A DNA stretch of 64,000 nucleotides from Mesostigma viride. Its lineage: Eukaryota > Streptophyta > Mesostigmatophyceae > Mesostigmatales > Mesostigmataceae. Under the pieces are notes generated by a model. The model was not told the DNA's origin and made no database searches. It saw only the letters and a list, made by a program, of their open reading frames with translations. Each line of letters starts with the position of its first letter. The first letter of the stretch is position 1. Of this stretch, positions 11,325-21,139 are shown piece after piece. A program made the translations under genes and the position numbers. The stretch spans positions 830,429-894,428 of the forward strand of contig RPFO01000256.1 in the NCBI GenBank assembly GCA_009746045.1, in the 5' to 3' direction.

Positions 11325-11528
11325 ATGGGGGCCGGGGTTAGTGTAAAACAAGGGTCGCATGACGCGACATCCACATTACATGGGGCGAGTTTAGACAAGT
11401 CGCTGGGCAGGTTATGGGATTTTGGACCGTGTGCAGGCAGTAATCGCTTTGAAAAGGAACACGGCTGGATACTGAGCGCTAGCCGAATGACAGATCATGA
11501 TGTCGGGGGCACCATGCGCGTCGACTAA
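11325..11528 (+). CDS. Small hypothetical ORF (67 aa)
   Basis: ATG to stop, starting 30-40 bp after a poly-T stretch. The peptide begins M-G-A-G-V-S-V-K. A Gly at position 2 would allow N-myristoylation, but this is speculative. No similarity recognised; it may be chance. Confidence 0.15.
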   Translation: MGAGVSVKQGSHDATSTLHGASLDKSLGRLWDFGPCAGSNRFEKEHGWILSASRMTDHDVGGTMRVD

Positions 11529-11617
11529 GAATGTAGTAAGTAATCCGCTTTTGCGGTCGTATGAGCAATAAACCATTTGGGTAGCTGCAGGGTGGAGGTT
11601 TCATGCAATTTTGTAAT

Positions 11618-13224
11618 TATAACCTCTGTAGGAGTTGAATCTTCCCTACCACTACGTGTGCGTCCTCTTATGTTCTTGAATGGTGGTTTAACCGTCCCTC
11701 ACACTGTTGTAGACCCTTTCCTGCATGCTGATGAACTCTTGAATGTCTCTGTGTTGGTAGATAGCGGTGCGGCTAGCTCCTTTGTGAGCGAGGCCCTAGT
11801 TAGGCGTTTAGGACTAGTCCCTACCCCTCACACCAAACCCGTCACTGTTCATTATGCTGATGGTCGCACCAGTCATTCCCCGGGTACGGTGTCCCTTCCC
11901 ATGGTTATACAAGGACGTACTGTCAACCTGACGGCCACTATAGGCCCTATCACTACCGCTGATGTATTACTAGGATTAGATTGGCACCAGGATAATAAGA
12001 TTACTATTAATTATGATACCATGGTCATCTGGTTTCCAGATAGCTCTTACTGGGTACCGGAACGTCATTATAGATTGGAAAATTTATCCTTGGTAGATAT
12101 TACTCCTCCTACACCTGTTGATCCTCCTGTGAGACCTATACCTGAAGTATTAATGTCCAATGATGAGTTGCGTTCTGAACTAAAGGAATATGGATATTTA
12201 TTATGTATGTTCCTTCAGTTAGAAGTACAGGAGATACCTATCCCTAATAATAGTGTGGATATAGATATAAACACAGTGGATACAATAGGAGTGGGATTTA
12301 CTGAAAATGAAATAGTAAGATACATGGCTGTGATAGATTCCTCAAAGGTTTTTGAAGAAAAGACCCCTTCTTATCCTCCTCCTCGTTCTGTTTTACACCG
12401 TGTAGTTATCAAGGACGGTGCTGTTCCTACGCACTCTCCGATGTATAGAATGGGCCCTACCGAGTTAAAGGAACTAAAACAGATTTTAGTGTCATTATTA
12501 GAAGCAGGATTGATAGAGCCCAGTAACTCCCCCTACTCAGCTGGTGTCCTGTTAGTTCCTAAGCCAAATGGCAAGTTTCGCCTAGTTACTGATTATAGGA
12601 AGTTGAATGATATTACTGTGAAGTCTAAATACCCTCTACCTCGTATTGATGATATATTTAATAAGGTTAAAGGTTCCACTTGTTTCACAGTACTGGATTG
12701 TGCGGATGGTTTTTGGCAGTTGCGGATAGCTCCTGAGGATTGCCATAAAACCGCCTTTGCTACCCCTTTTGGTCATTACCAGTTTAGAGTAGCGGCTATG
12801 GGACTTTGCAACTCGCCTGCCTCTTTTCAAATGTTAATGAATGAAGTGCTTAGACCTGTTATGGGAAATTCTCACCTTCCTCAGGTGTCCTCTGATCTAA
12901 AGGATCCTTCCTTCTCCTCTGTTTCTTTATCTGAGCATGACCGTTCTTGTGCTCAAGCTTACTTAGATGATATTCTTATTTACTCTCCTGATTTTGAAAC
13001 GCACCTACATGATTTAAAGAAAGTATTAGAAATAATGGCTGAAAATTCTTTGTGGGCGCGCCGTGCTAAAGTGCGTTCGGGTAGGAGTGTCCCATTTTTA
13101 GGGCACGTTCTGTCAGATGCCGGGGTCGCTACCGACCCGGATAAGACTAAGTCAATTCAGGAATGGCCTACTCCTACCGACGTTAAAGGTGTACGTAGTT
13201 TCCTAGGAATTGCTTCTTACTATA
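11618..13224 (+). pseudogene. pol: pol: protease-RT (copy B), interrupted by insertion
   Basis: Matches copy A almost residue for residue, without the 1-bp deletion near the protease. D-S-G protease motif at about 11760 and Y-L-D-D RT motif at about 12959. The open frame upstream of the homology start (from 11577) is foreign sequence. The frame runs into the inserted element and stops at 13268. RNase H continues at 15022. Confidence 0.9.
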
Positions 13225-15021
13225 TCACCAAGTCCTACTATATCCAAAAACCAAATGTCCTCATTTGAGGACATAGTCCTCGTTTGAGACGGGGGGGGTC
13301 AGGGGGGCGGTTTTGGCGCCAAAGTTGGTCCTGAGGATCCCTGGTGGGTTTTGGCGCGAAACTGGGATAGGTACTGAGCGCGCCAAGCCCCCGGGGTCGA
13401 CAGGGGCCGACCGTACCTGGAAAATATGAGGCGAGGAAAAGTACCTACTACAGCAAGAACGTTGCAATGTAATCGAGCATTTTGTCGAGTGACGGCTATG
13501 GGGTCGTTCCAGTTCTGAGGCTTGCCTGAACGTTATAGGCCATTATTTTGCCCCGAATGAAGACAGAACTTTAGATCATCATCTAGTCATTTCGAAGATG
13601 CTGCTTTTGACGTGCAGGTGCTTTGTATATGTCGAAAATATTGTTCATGAACGGATTTTGGCATCGTTGAAGAAAATCTGGAAGCTACGTAGATGGCATG
13701 ATAGGTCAGTATGCAGTTCGGTTTTACAATTTCTTTTTCCGCCCAGTAGCTGCGGATATCGCGAGTATGGGTTATGGTACGCTTCTGGGTTAATGGGCGA
13801 CCCGGGCAACAGAGGGACCTGGGCAGTTAGATGGGTCAAAGAGTCTCCATTTTTTCGTCGTGATATCGCAGTCACGCCTGGCGAAAACCACGGCGAGCGC
13901 GAGCCATATTTTACTTTTGCCGCAAGGCTGGGTGCTTCCCGGGCGTCACCGTCCTTTAATATATATTTCTTGAGCTGTCCCGCGCAGCTGGCGGCCTGGG
14001 CGCACGTCAAGAACAAGGTTCCGGATGTCATCCGCAACCGCATCGTTCTAAATAAGCGTGTCAAGAGTATCGTAGCTTATAACCCCCGCAGACTTAATGA
14101 TTCCGGTTCTTTTCAATGCCCAACGTCGTGGTTGTGATTACGCCTATGTCCGGGGAACTTAAAGGAAGTTTGCTGGGTAATGCTTTCTTTTCCCGTGGTG
14201 TCACTGAAAAGGTAAACGGCCTTGCGTCGTCAAAACAGCAGCAAGTAGAAGTCACTGTGCTTAGTTGCAATGTGGTAGTTTGATTTAACACATATACTGC
14301 CTTGTTGCTGAAAACTTTTTCAAGGCTTGCTGGGATGTTGCCCATATGTTTCTAACGCTTAACCTCATGTCCAAGTGAGCTAGACTGGCTTGGAAACTTG
14401 AGCTTTTCATGCTTACATTGTGCTTGTATTGCTATTTGTGCCTCTTTGCAGTATCTGCTTCATATATGATTGAAGGCTTCAGCATCATTGTCGAGCACCG
14501 TGGTGGCAGCCAAGCCTCCAATAACGATCACAGACCTAACCTTGGCAAGTATTTGCTTCTTATTTCATTCTTTGGACTGAGCTAGCTTTGAGCTAGCTTT
14601 ACACCTGCTATTTGGCCTGCACCATGGTCCCTGGCTGCCAGTTACATTTTGTGCCCCCCCCGGCAGGCTGCAGGGTCTAGGATAGCGAGGGTGTAATGTA
14701 GACATGTTGTGGGCACCTTGGGTGCATTTTCAGGACCAGCCATGACCTGGCCCTGCCTTCTTTCTGGGCATATTGTTGACTTGAGTGCTTGTTGGTCACT
14801 CGCGTAGCGACCCCCCTGCATTCATAAATCGTAAACAATTATACAATGAGCATATTTCATGGATGTTAAGCATTGCTACTCTTGAACATATCATAAATGA
14901 ACATGGTTCCATGCCGTACCCATGGATATGTTGAAATGTGTGAGTTATTACAAATGGTATCCATGCTTAAAAATGTCCTCATATGAGGACATTTTCTTGG
15001 TGATTAGTCCTACTTTACCAA
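13225..15021. mobile_element. DNA element inserted in pol of copy B
   Basis: Copy A reads ttactataggcg without a break; here 1797 bp intervene with TA (or ATA) at both edges. Both ends carry the palindrome ATGTCCTCATWTGAGGACAT (left about 13255-13275, right about 14973-14993) plus tcaccaag/cttggtga blocks in inverse orientation. TA duplication is typical of Tc1/mariner-like elements, but no transposase is visible. Around 14460-14550 a ctctttgcag acceptor precedes an open segment (M-I-E-G-F-S-I-I-V-E-H-R-G-G) followed by a possible GC donor (gcaagt), which might be a captured gene fragment. Confidence 0.8.
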
Positions 15022-15838
15022 TAGGCGTTTTATCCCGCGTTTCGCAACTATAGCAGCCCCTATTAATCATTTATTAAAGAAGGATATCCCCTTTGTTTGG
15101 AGTAGTGAATGTCAGTCGGCTTTTCAGTGCCTAAAATCCCTACTCCTTTCCCCTCCTGTACTCATCCTACCGGATACTGCTAAACCCTTTGTTGTGGCTA
15201 CAGATGCTAGTAAAGTAGCTATAGGTGGTGTCCTTCTCCAGGATCAGGGTCAGGGCTTACAGCCAATTGAGTATATCTCTAGGACAATGCTCCCTGCGGA
15301 GCGTAACTATCCCGTACACCAGCAGGAACTCTTAGCGGTGGTGTATTGTTGCCACGCGTGGCAGCACTTCCTTAAAGGTGCTCAATTTGATGTCTGCCTG
15401 AATGAACCCTGTGAGCTAGATCCTTATAGGTTAGTTATCCAAACGGATCATCGTCCCCTTACCCATCTTCTCTCCCAACCCAACCTTACCCCTCGGCAAG
15501 CGCGCTGGATGGAATTTTTAGCACAGTTTTCCCCTTTTAAACTTCAGTATGTCAAGGGTGTAGATAACATAGTACCAGATGCACTCTCTCGTCGTGCAGA
15601 CTATTCCTTCTTCGAGGACCTTGATGTTCTCAATACTACTCTAGTTCCTACTACTATGGGTGTAACCCCTTATGGTGAACTACCTGACGATGAATCCTAT
15701 GCCTACCTCTTTCATACAGCTGTTCGCATGCCTGATCTCCTTTCTCACGTAGGACTCTCTCTCCCGTGTGAGGCCCTTCCCGTAGCCTCGGTGGGGGGGA
15801 GGGGAAAAATAAAATTTCTATACCGCTTAGCCATATAG
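15022..15838 (+). pseudogene. pol: pol: RNase H (copy B), continuation after insertion
   Basis: Resumes exactly where copy A continues (taggcgttttatccc). Shows A-T-D-A-S (about 15201), the H-Q-Q-E-L segment and T-D-H-R-P (about 15444). The stop at 15836-15838 follows the same GGGAAAA heptamer (15802-15808) as in copy A. Confidence 0.88.
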
Positions 15839-17474
15839 CGACTAGGTCAGGAAAGTCTTATGAAAACGTAGTCCCTCTAGGACCTCCCCTTCTCTTTGGC
15901 AAGGCGGTAGGAGATCTCTTTAAACCTGTTCTGGATACTTCTGTAGCGATGCCTACCTCTGATCTTGAACGCCTTATTAGTAGATTTACGGCCACTGAGC
16001 CGGAAGCATTAGCTGCCATTGCTGCACATCCCCAACAATTAGGCAAGCACCCTTGTAAATTTGTAGGTGGGTTTTTATATGTGCAGATAGCAGATTCCCC
16101 CCTCAATGGCGCCTGTATGTCCCTCCTATCTGTCGCTCCTCCTTGCTCTTTGAGTTGCATGACTTAGCTGCTCATCAGGGTGGTAAACGGGTACGGGACC
16201 TAGTAGCCCGCTCTTATTACTGGCCTTCCCTTTATAAGGATGTAGATGAGTATGTTAGAACTTGTCAATCTTGCCAGGAAATGAAACCCAATAATGTAGG
16301 ACAGATAGCAGAACCTAGGACCTTGCCTGACCCCATCATGCCTTGGGATTCTATCATGATGGATTTTGTAGGACCTTTTAGAAAGAATGATAGGGGCAAT
16401 GCCCAAATCCTTGTGTTCATAGATCGTTTTACTCGTATGTGCCATCTTGTGCCGTGTCCTTTAGAACTCACCGCACGTGATTGCGCACGCCTATACCTCA
16501 ATAATGTATATAGATATCATGGATTGAGTAGGCAGTTTATTAGTGATAAGGATAAATTATTTACCTCAGATTTTTGGCAGCAGTTTTTCGCTGCCATCGG
16601 TACCAAGGTTACCTACGGTACTGCCTACCACTCCTCCTCCTCTCATTTAGTAGAGCGTCTTAATAGGGTAGTAGAAGAAGCGCTTAGGCACTATGTTAAT
16701 GGCTCGGGTAGTGATTGGGAGGATTATTTATGTTTGGTAGAGTTCTCCCTCAACAATTGTCCCCAAGCTGCGCATGGATATACGCCCTTCTTCTTAGATA
16801 CTGGTAGACAGCCCCTTACCCCTACCTCTCTCTTAGCTAGTCCTCTACGGGACAAGGATGATGTGTCCCGAGATACTGTAGAAGGTGTACAGTCCTTACT
16901 AGATAGAATGAAAACTGCTCATGACCACGCGATCTCAGGGTACCAAAAAGCTCAGGCTAAGTACCTTGCTAGGTTGCGTGCCTCCTTAGATAGACGAGCA
17001 CCTGAGATAGAAATAGGAGATCTAGTATTAGTAGAAGGCCCCCGTGTTGGCCGTTTTGCTCATAAGTTTGAAGCAGAACTGAAGGTCAAACTTAGGCCCG
17101 CCTTCTTAGGACCCTTCCATGTGTTGTCTAGGGTAGGAAATTTCTTATATAAAGTCGATATCCCTACCTCCTGGCAAACGCATTCAAACACCTTCCATAG
17201 GAGCCAGCTTAAACTGTACCATCCTAGTACGTTCGCTGGCAGGGAGTTAGCGCCTGCCCCTTTAGAGCATAACCCTGACACTGGGGAAGTAGAAGACGAA
17301 GTAGAAAGCATCGTGGCCCATAGAGATATCAAAAAGGGCCGCGGTACCCAGCGTCAGTATAAAGTGAAGTGGATGTATGCTCGTAGTGAAGTAGATAAGG
17401 TTTGGTATACGGAGAGTGAGCTAGATGGGTGTAGTCGCCTGCTGCAGGAATATAAAACCCTGCACAAGCTCTAG
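15805..17474 (+). pseudogene. pol: pol: integrase-chromodomain (copy B)
   Basis: Lies in the -1 frame relative to RNase H. A 1-bp deletion near 16100 (cccccctcaatgg versus an extra base in copy A) splits the N-terminus; from 16143 the frame is open to 17474. HHCC zinc region about 16150-16280, D-D-E residues at about 16362, 16543 and 16652, and a C-terminal chromodomain at about 17300-17460. The site of copy A's later deletion (near 4640) is intact here. Confidence 0.88.
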
Positions 17475-17550
17475 TTGTAGGCTTTCTCCTCTCTTATGTT
17501 ATGTCTGCTGTCGACGGGTGGTTGGTTGTCCCCTCCCCTCCGCAGCCGTC

Positions 17551-19875
17551 ATGTCGGAGCCTACCCCTCCGGCTGAGAGCCCGCTGCCGTCCCTGCCCCT
17601 ACCGGACCCTGAGCTGTACTTCGAGGCCCTTCCGGGCCGTTGGGTGTCACGGTCTAGTTTCCCGGATGGCGTCGTGCATCCGGCCCTCCAGGCCCAGCAT
17701 GCGGGCCTAGTCAGGGCGGCTCTCTTCGGGGTCACGTGGTACGGTCCTTCCCCTGCTGAGCCGCATCAGCTTGTTTTGCACGGGTTCGACGATGCCGGCC
17801 ACTGTTTGCTAGAATGTGGCTCCAGCTGTCCAGCCCTGGGACAGATAGCTGCGATTCTCCAGTGCCCCAGGGTGTTTTCCTACCTTTCTACCCCTGTGGG
17901 CCGTTCCTGCCTACGGGACGTGTTCCCCTGGCTTCCGGCCGAGGGTGATGCGGAAATGGATGAGAACCCCTGCGACCTTTTACGGGCCGTAGAGTTCATG
18001 GAGATAGCAGACCAGAACGCGGGCGTAGGATTGGGAGACCCTACCCCTACGGACGCGCCGGTAGAGGCGCAGTATTCCCCTGAGTATTCGGCTTCCCCTG
18101 CGGCGTCCTCCTCTTCAGTGTCGGCGCCTTCCCCTGTCCCGTCTTCACCGAGGTCGGTCCTGTGCGCATCGGTGGAGCCTACCCCTTTGGGCTCTGGTCG
18201 TGAGCCTGATCCTCTTTCGGCGACAGTTTCTGCGATGCAGGCGCAGATCCAGTCCCTGACGGCGGCCTTCGGGGCCTTCATGGCGGCCCAGGCGCACGCT
18301 CCAGCCACGCTAGGTGGGGTGTCTGTTGCAGCTGTGCCCCCTTCCCCTTCGGTCGCCTCGACGTCTACGGGTCCGACCGTGTCGCACGAGCCCTCGGCGT
18401 CTGCGGTTCCCTCTGGTGCTGCAACTCCTACGCCTTCGGCTACCGCTGCGCCTGCTACTGACGTACCTGCGCCTCGGCGCGAGTCCGCCGTCCCAGTGGC
18501 AGCGCCCGCCGCCGCCGCGTCCGAGCCGCCCACCACGTCAGCGCCGCCCTCGCGGGGTTTCTTCAGCGACCCGGGCGGTCTTCCCAGGCTTTGGGAGGGC
18601 GGTCCTCCGCAGAGGATCCCGGTGCCTGACTGGAGCTTGGACGGTAACCAGTCGTATGCCGGATTGCCTGTCCCCACGGGTCCTATTTTCAACATGTGGC
18701 CTGGTGGTGCTCCACCCCCAGAGACCGGCGCGCCAGTTGCGGAGGCGGGTCCGTCGCGACCCCCTGCGGCATCGGGTCCGACGCGGCCCCCTGTTGTACC
18801 GGCACCTTCTGCGCCTGTGCCGGTTCCTACCCCTTCGTCGGCCCCTGCCCCTTCGGCCCCGCGGTCTTTGGCTGCGGTTGTTCGGTCCAGTGGCTCTGAC
18901 CCGCGCGCCACCCGCGCTGCCGATTCCCTTCGGGAGTTGTCAGAGGGCGATCGGGATCGGGCCCCTTCTGTGGTGCATGCGACTCCGGAGTCGCGCGACA
19001 CGCCTGTCTTCGGGTATGGTATGTCTGCGCTCGCTTGCCGCCAGTGTGACCTGCCGCGCGCCTCCGCCGAGCTGGCCATTTCGCCCATGTCCTACGGGTT
19101 CTCCCAGGTGTGTCGGGCGCCGCGGGACCGTAACCTACCAGTTGAGACTGATCGGCCTCCTTTCGACATGGTTATTTTGGCTGATCCGGTGTTCCAGGGT
19201 GAGATCCTGGTTCGGCGCGTCCTGTACCGCTGGGCGCGGCGCCACAATGACTTGGACACCTACGGCGGGTTCCAGTGGGCTTACCCTCCGCCTCTGGGCA
19301 TTATGGCCTCAGATGCTCTTACGGTAGATTTTCCTGCGGTGCCGGGTGCCACGTACAGCACCGTCCTTCAGCCCATCCTAGAGTGGGATGCCCGTCGTCC
19401 AGCGCCCATCCCGGGCCAGGGTTTGGACTCTCGGGGTCATCCTCCTCCCCGGGCTAGCGACTACCTCGAGACGTTCGGGTCGCGACAGTGTGCCCGCCGG
19501 TGGCGCTCCCGCGAGATTCGGCATATCCGGTTGTGGCCGTCCAACGTGGAGCCCCTGGTAGATCTGTTTTTCCCGACGGGTATGCGCCCTCGGATCCGGT
19601 ATCATCGCCTGCTCCTTCGGGCTCTCTGCCTGATCGCGGTAGAGCCTTTCCTACGCCTCTTTGCCTGCGGTTTCCTGGACTGGGCCCGGGGCCAGGTCGT
19701 TCTTACACAGCATAGGTACTACTGGGCCTTCCTGGGCCTTTTCCCTGACGGCGTGTGGGCCGATGTTTTCCTCACTGTAGATAGGCACGACAATGCTGAG
19801 GATGTGTCTCACTACCAGGCTTACCTGGATGTCCTGCTGGCCTCCCGTGGTACCTACCAGACGGATGGCCATTAG
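17551..19875 (+). CDS. Third ORF, intact, 774 aa, function unknown (copy B)
   Basis: The ATG at 17551 is preceded by cccctcccctccgcag, a strong 3' splice-acceptor-like sequence ending at 17545; the five bases between (ccgtc) keep the frame. The frame is also open upstream to 17425 without an ATG that is conserved in copy C. N-terminal domain of about 170 residues (L-P-G-R-W-V-S-R, C-G-S-S-C-P, F-P-W-L-P-A-E-G-D). A Pro/Ala/Ser/Val-rich linker runs from about 200 to 510. The C-terminal domain of about 250 residues shares long blocks with copy C (W-A-R-G-Q-V-V-L-T-Q-H-R-Y-Y-W-A-F-L-G). No membrane segment, no known fold recognised. It is intact although pol in the same copy is broken. Confidence 0.85.
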   Translation: MSEPTPPAESPLPSLPLPDPELYFEALPGRWVSRSSFPDGVVHPALQAQHAGLVRAALFGVTWYGPSPAEPHQLVLHGFDDAGHCLLECGSSCPALGQIAAILQCPRVFSYLSTPVGRSCLRDVFPWLPAEGDAEMDENPCDLLRAVEFMEIADQNAGVGLGDPTPTDAPVEAQYSPEYSASPAASSSSVSAPSPVPSSPRSVLCASVEPTPLGSGREPDPLSATVSAMQAQIQSLTAAFGAFMAAQAHAPATLGGVSVAAVPPSPSVASTSTGPTVSHEPSASAVPSGAATPTPSATAAPATDVPAPRRESAVPVAAPAAAASEPPTTSAPPSRGFFSDPGGLPRLWEGGPPQRIPVPDWSLDGNQSYAGLPVPTGPIFNMWPGGAPPPETGAPVAEAGPSRPPAASGPTRPPVVPAPSAPVPVPTPSSAPAPSAPRSLAAVVRSSGSDPRATRAADSLRELSEGDRDRAPSVVHATPESRDTPVFGYGMSALACRQCDLPRASAELAISPMSYGFSQVCRAPRDRNLPVETDRPPFDMVILADPVFQGEILVRRVLYRWARRHNDLDTYGGFQWAYPPPLGIMASDALTVDFPAVPGATYSTVLQPILEWDARRPAPIPGQGLDSRGHPPPRASDYLETFGSRQCARRWRSREIRHIRLWPSNVEPLVDLFFPTGMRPRIRYHRLLLRALCLIAVEPFLRLFACGFLDWARGQVVLTQHRYYWAFLGLFPDGVWADVFLTVDRHDNAEDVSHYQAYLDVLLASRGTYQTDGH

Positions 19876-20231
19876 ATAGAGGGCCTTAGGCCCGACCTGA
19901 GGGTGTTGTCCCTCCGGTATGTAGAGTCGCCCTCATGTTCTGGCCAGTTGACTGGTCGTTCTTGGTCCTTGGTGCTGATTGGTTTACTCCGTGTGTCCTG
20001 CCCAGTGCCGTTCCCCCCGGCAAGGACTTTGTTCCAGGCAGTTAGGGGAACCTACCACCAGGCTTGGTGCTGGCTAACCCTACACCTCCAGGCGTGGTGG
20101 TGGAGACCGTGTGAACTATTGGTGCTTTGTATCTTGGATGGCCTGCCGACTGTGTTAGTGTGTGCTGGGTGCATTAGGTTTCCTACCCCTTGTTTTCCTC
20201 CCTGTGCGTAGGGAGAGGGCTCCCTACCTTT

Positions 20232-20244
20232 GGGGGGGGGGAGG
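20232..20244 (+). other. Polypurine tract, copy B
   Basis: G-run plus GAGG immediately before the LTR TG. Confidence 0.85.
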
Positions 20245-20821
20245 TGTTACGTCGCGTAACAATTCGTTGTAGTTACGGACGTAAATTAGGTCTTTTGCCT
20301 CGGTTGTTCCCAGGTTTACGTTTAGGCTTCTACCGGGACATTATTGTCCTCGTAACAGTACTGTGGTACATTGGGTGCCGTTGGGCGCCGCGCCGCGTAC
20401 TTTACTAGGGGTCCTGATCCTGAATGTGGTAGAATGTAGTGGACCAGCGTGCATCAGTAGATGTAGTGGACCAGCGTGCATCTGTAGGCGAGGGCCATGT
20501 CGGCCCGAGCGTGTTGGACCGTTGGTGACCATTTATGCGCGTTCTATCCCTTGTGTGTGCACTCGGCGTGTGTTAAATGAATTAACACATTTAGGCTTGG
20601 GTCACGGCAGTGTAGTTGTGTTTCCTTCCTCTATTCCTGGAGTAAACGGGTTTTGATAAATGGTTGTATGGCGTATTATAGTAACACCTACGTTAATGCA
20701 TTGAGATCAGCTCCGTCACGTTCGTCTTTCGCCAGAGGGTTGAGTAGAGGAGGCCTGACCAGTTTAGGTAGTATCAGGCCCATTAGAGGTAGAGGTGGAG
20801 GTAGATATCCGCGGCGTAACA
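20245..20821 (+). repeat. 3' LTR of copy B (577 bp)
   Basis: TGTTACG...CGTAACA boundaries. Very close to the copy A LTR, but carries a short internal duplication around 20440-20485 (repeated ggaccagcgtgcatc block). Encodes the conserved short peptide from an ATG at about 20669. Confidence 0.93.
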
Positions 20822-20856
20822 TCATCATAGCTATCAAATTCCCACACTAGGAAGGG

Positions 20857-21130
20857 ATCTGTGACATTTTGTGATATTTTTTTATCACAAAATGTCACTT
20901 TTGTGACATTTTGTGATAAAAAAATGATAAAACGTGACAAAATGTGACAAAATGTGATAAAACTGTGACAAATTGTGATCGAGACATGTCATGATTGTGA
21001 CAAAACGTGACAAACGTGATAAAACCAGCATATTTTGTGATAACGTCATTATCACAAAATGTCAAAGTGTCACAAAATGTCACAAAACCACAGAAAAACA
21101 AAATGTGATAAGGTGATAAATCACGACCAC
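20857..21130. repeat. Left subterminal repeats of the CACTA element
   Basis: About 20 copies, direct and inverted, of a motif close to GTGACATTTTGTGATA, giving an A/T-rich region that can form many hairpins. Confidence 0.85.
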
Positions 21131-21139
21131 TCAGGGGAA

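Larger units (their letters stand above)
10341..11617. other. Unassigned DNA between copies A and B
   Basis: About 1.3 kb with one antisense ORF (10438-10887) and a T-run near 11285. No LTR or terminal inverted repeat could be defined. It joins the internal region of copy B directly at about 11618. It could be older target DNA or a further unrecognised element. Confidence 0.5.
11618..20821 (+). mobile_element. Ty3/gypsy chromovirus copy B (5'-truncated)
   Basis: Homology to copy A starts abruptly at about 11618 (tataacctctgtagg), so the 5' LTR, leader and gag are missing. Pol, the third ORF, 3' UTR, polypurine tract and 3' LTR follow. Pol is interrupted by a 1.8 kb DNA element at 13225-15021 and carries indels. 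The third ORF is intact. The 3' LTR ends inside a minus-strand copia LTR (20822 onward). Confidence 0.93.

Noticed and set aside
13598-14137. 179-aa ORF inside the copy B insertion as a gene
   Set aside because: Overlaps an antisense ORF of 139 aa; no motif, odd composition and no start context. Possible but unsupported.
18314-19327. 337-aa Arg/Leu-rich plus-strand ORF
   Set aside because: An out-of-frame shadow of the third ORF; Arg/Pro/Leu bias typical of GC-rich shifted reading.
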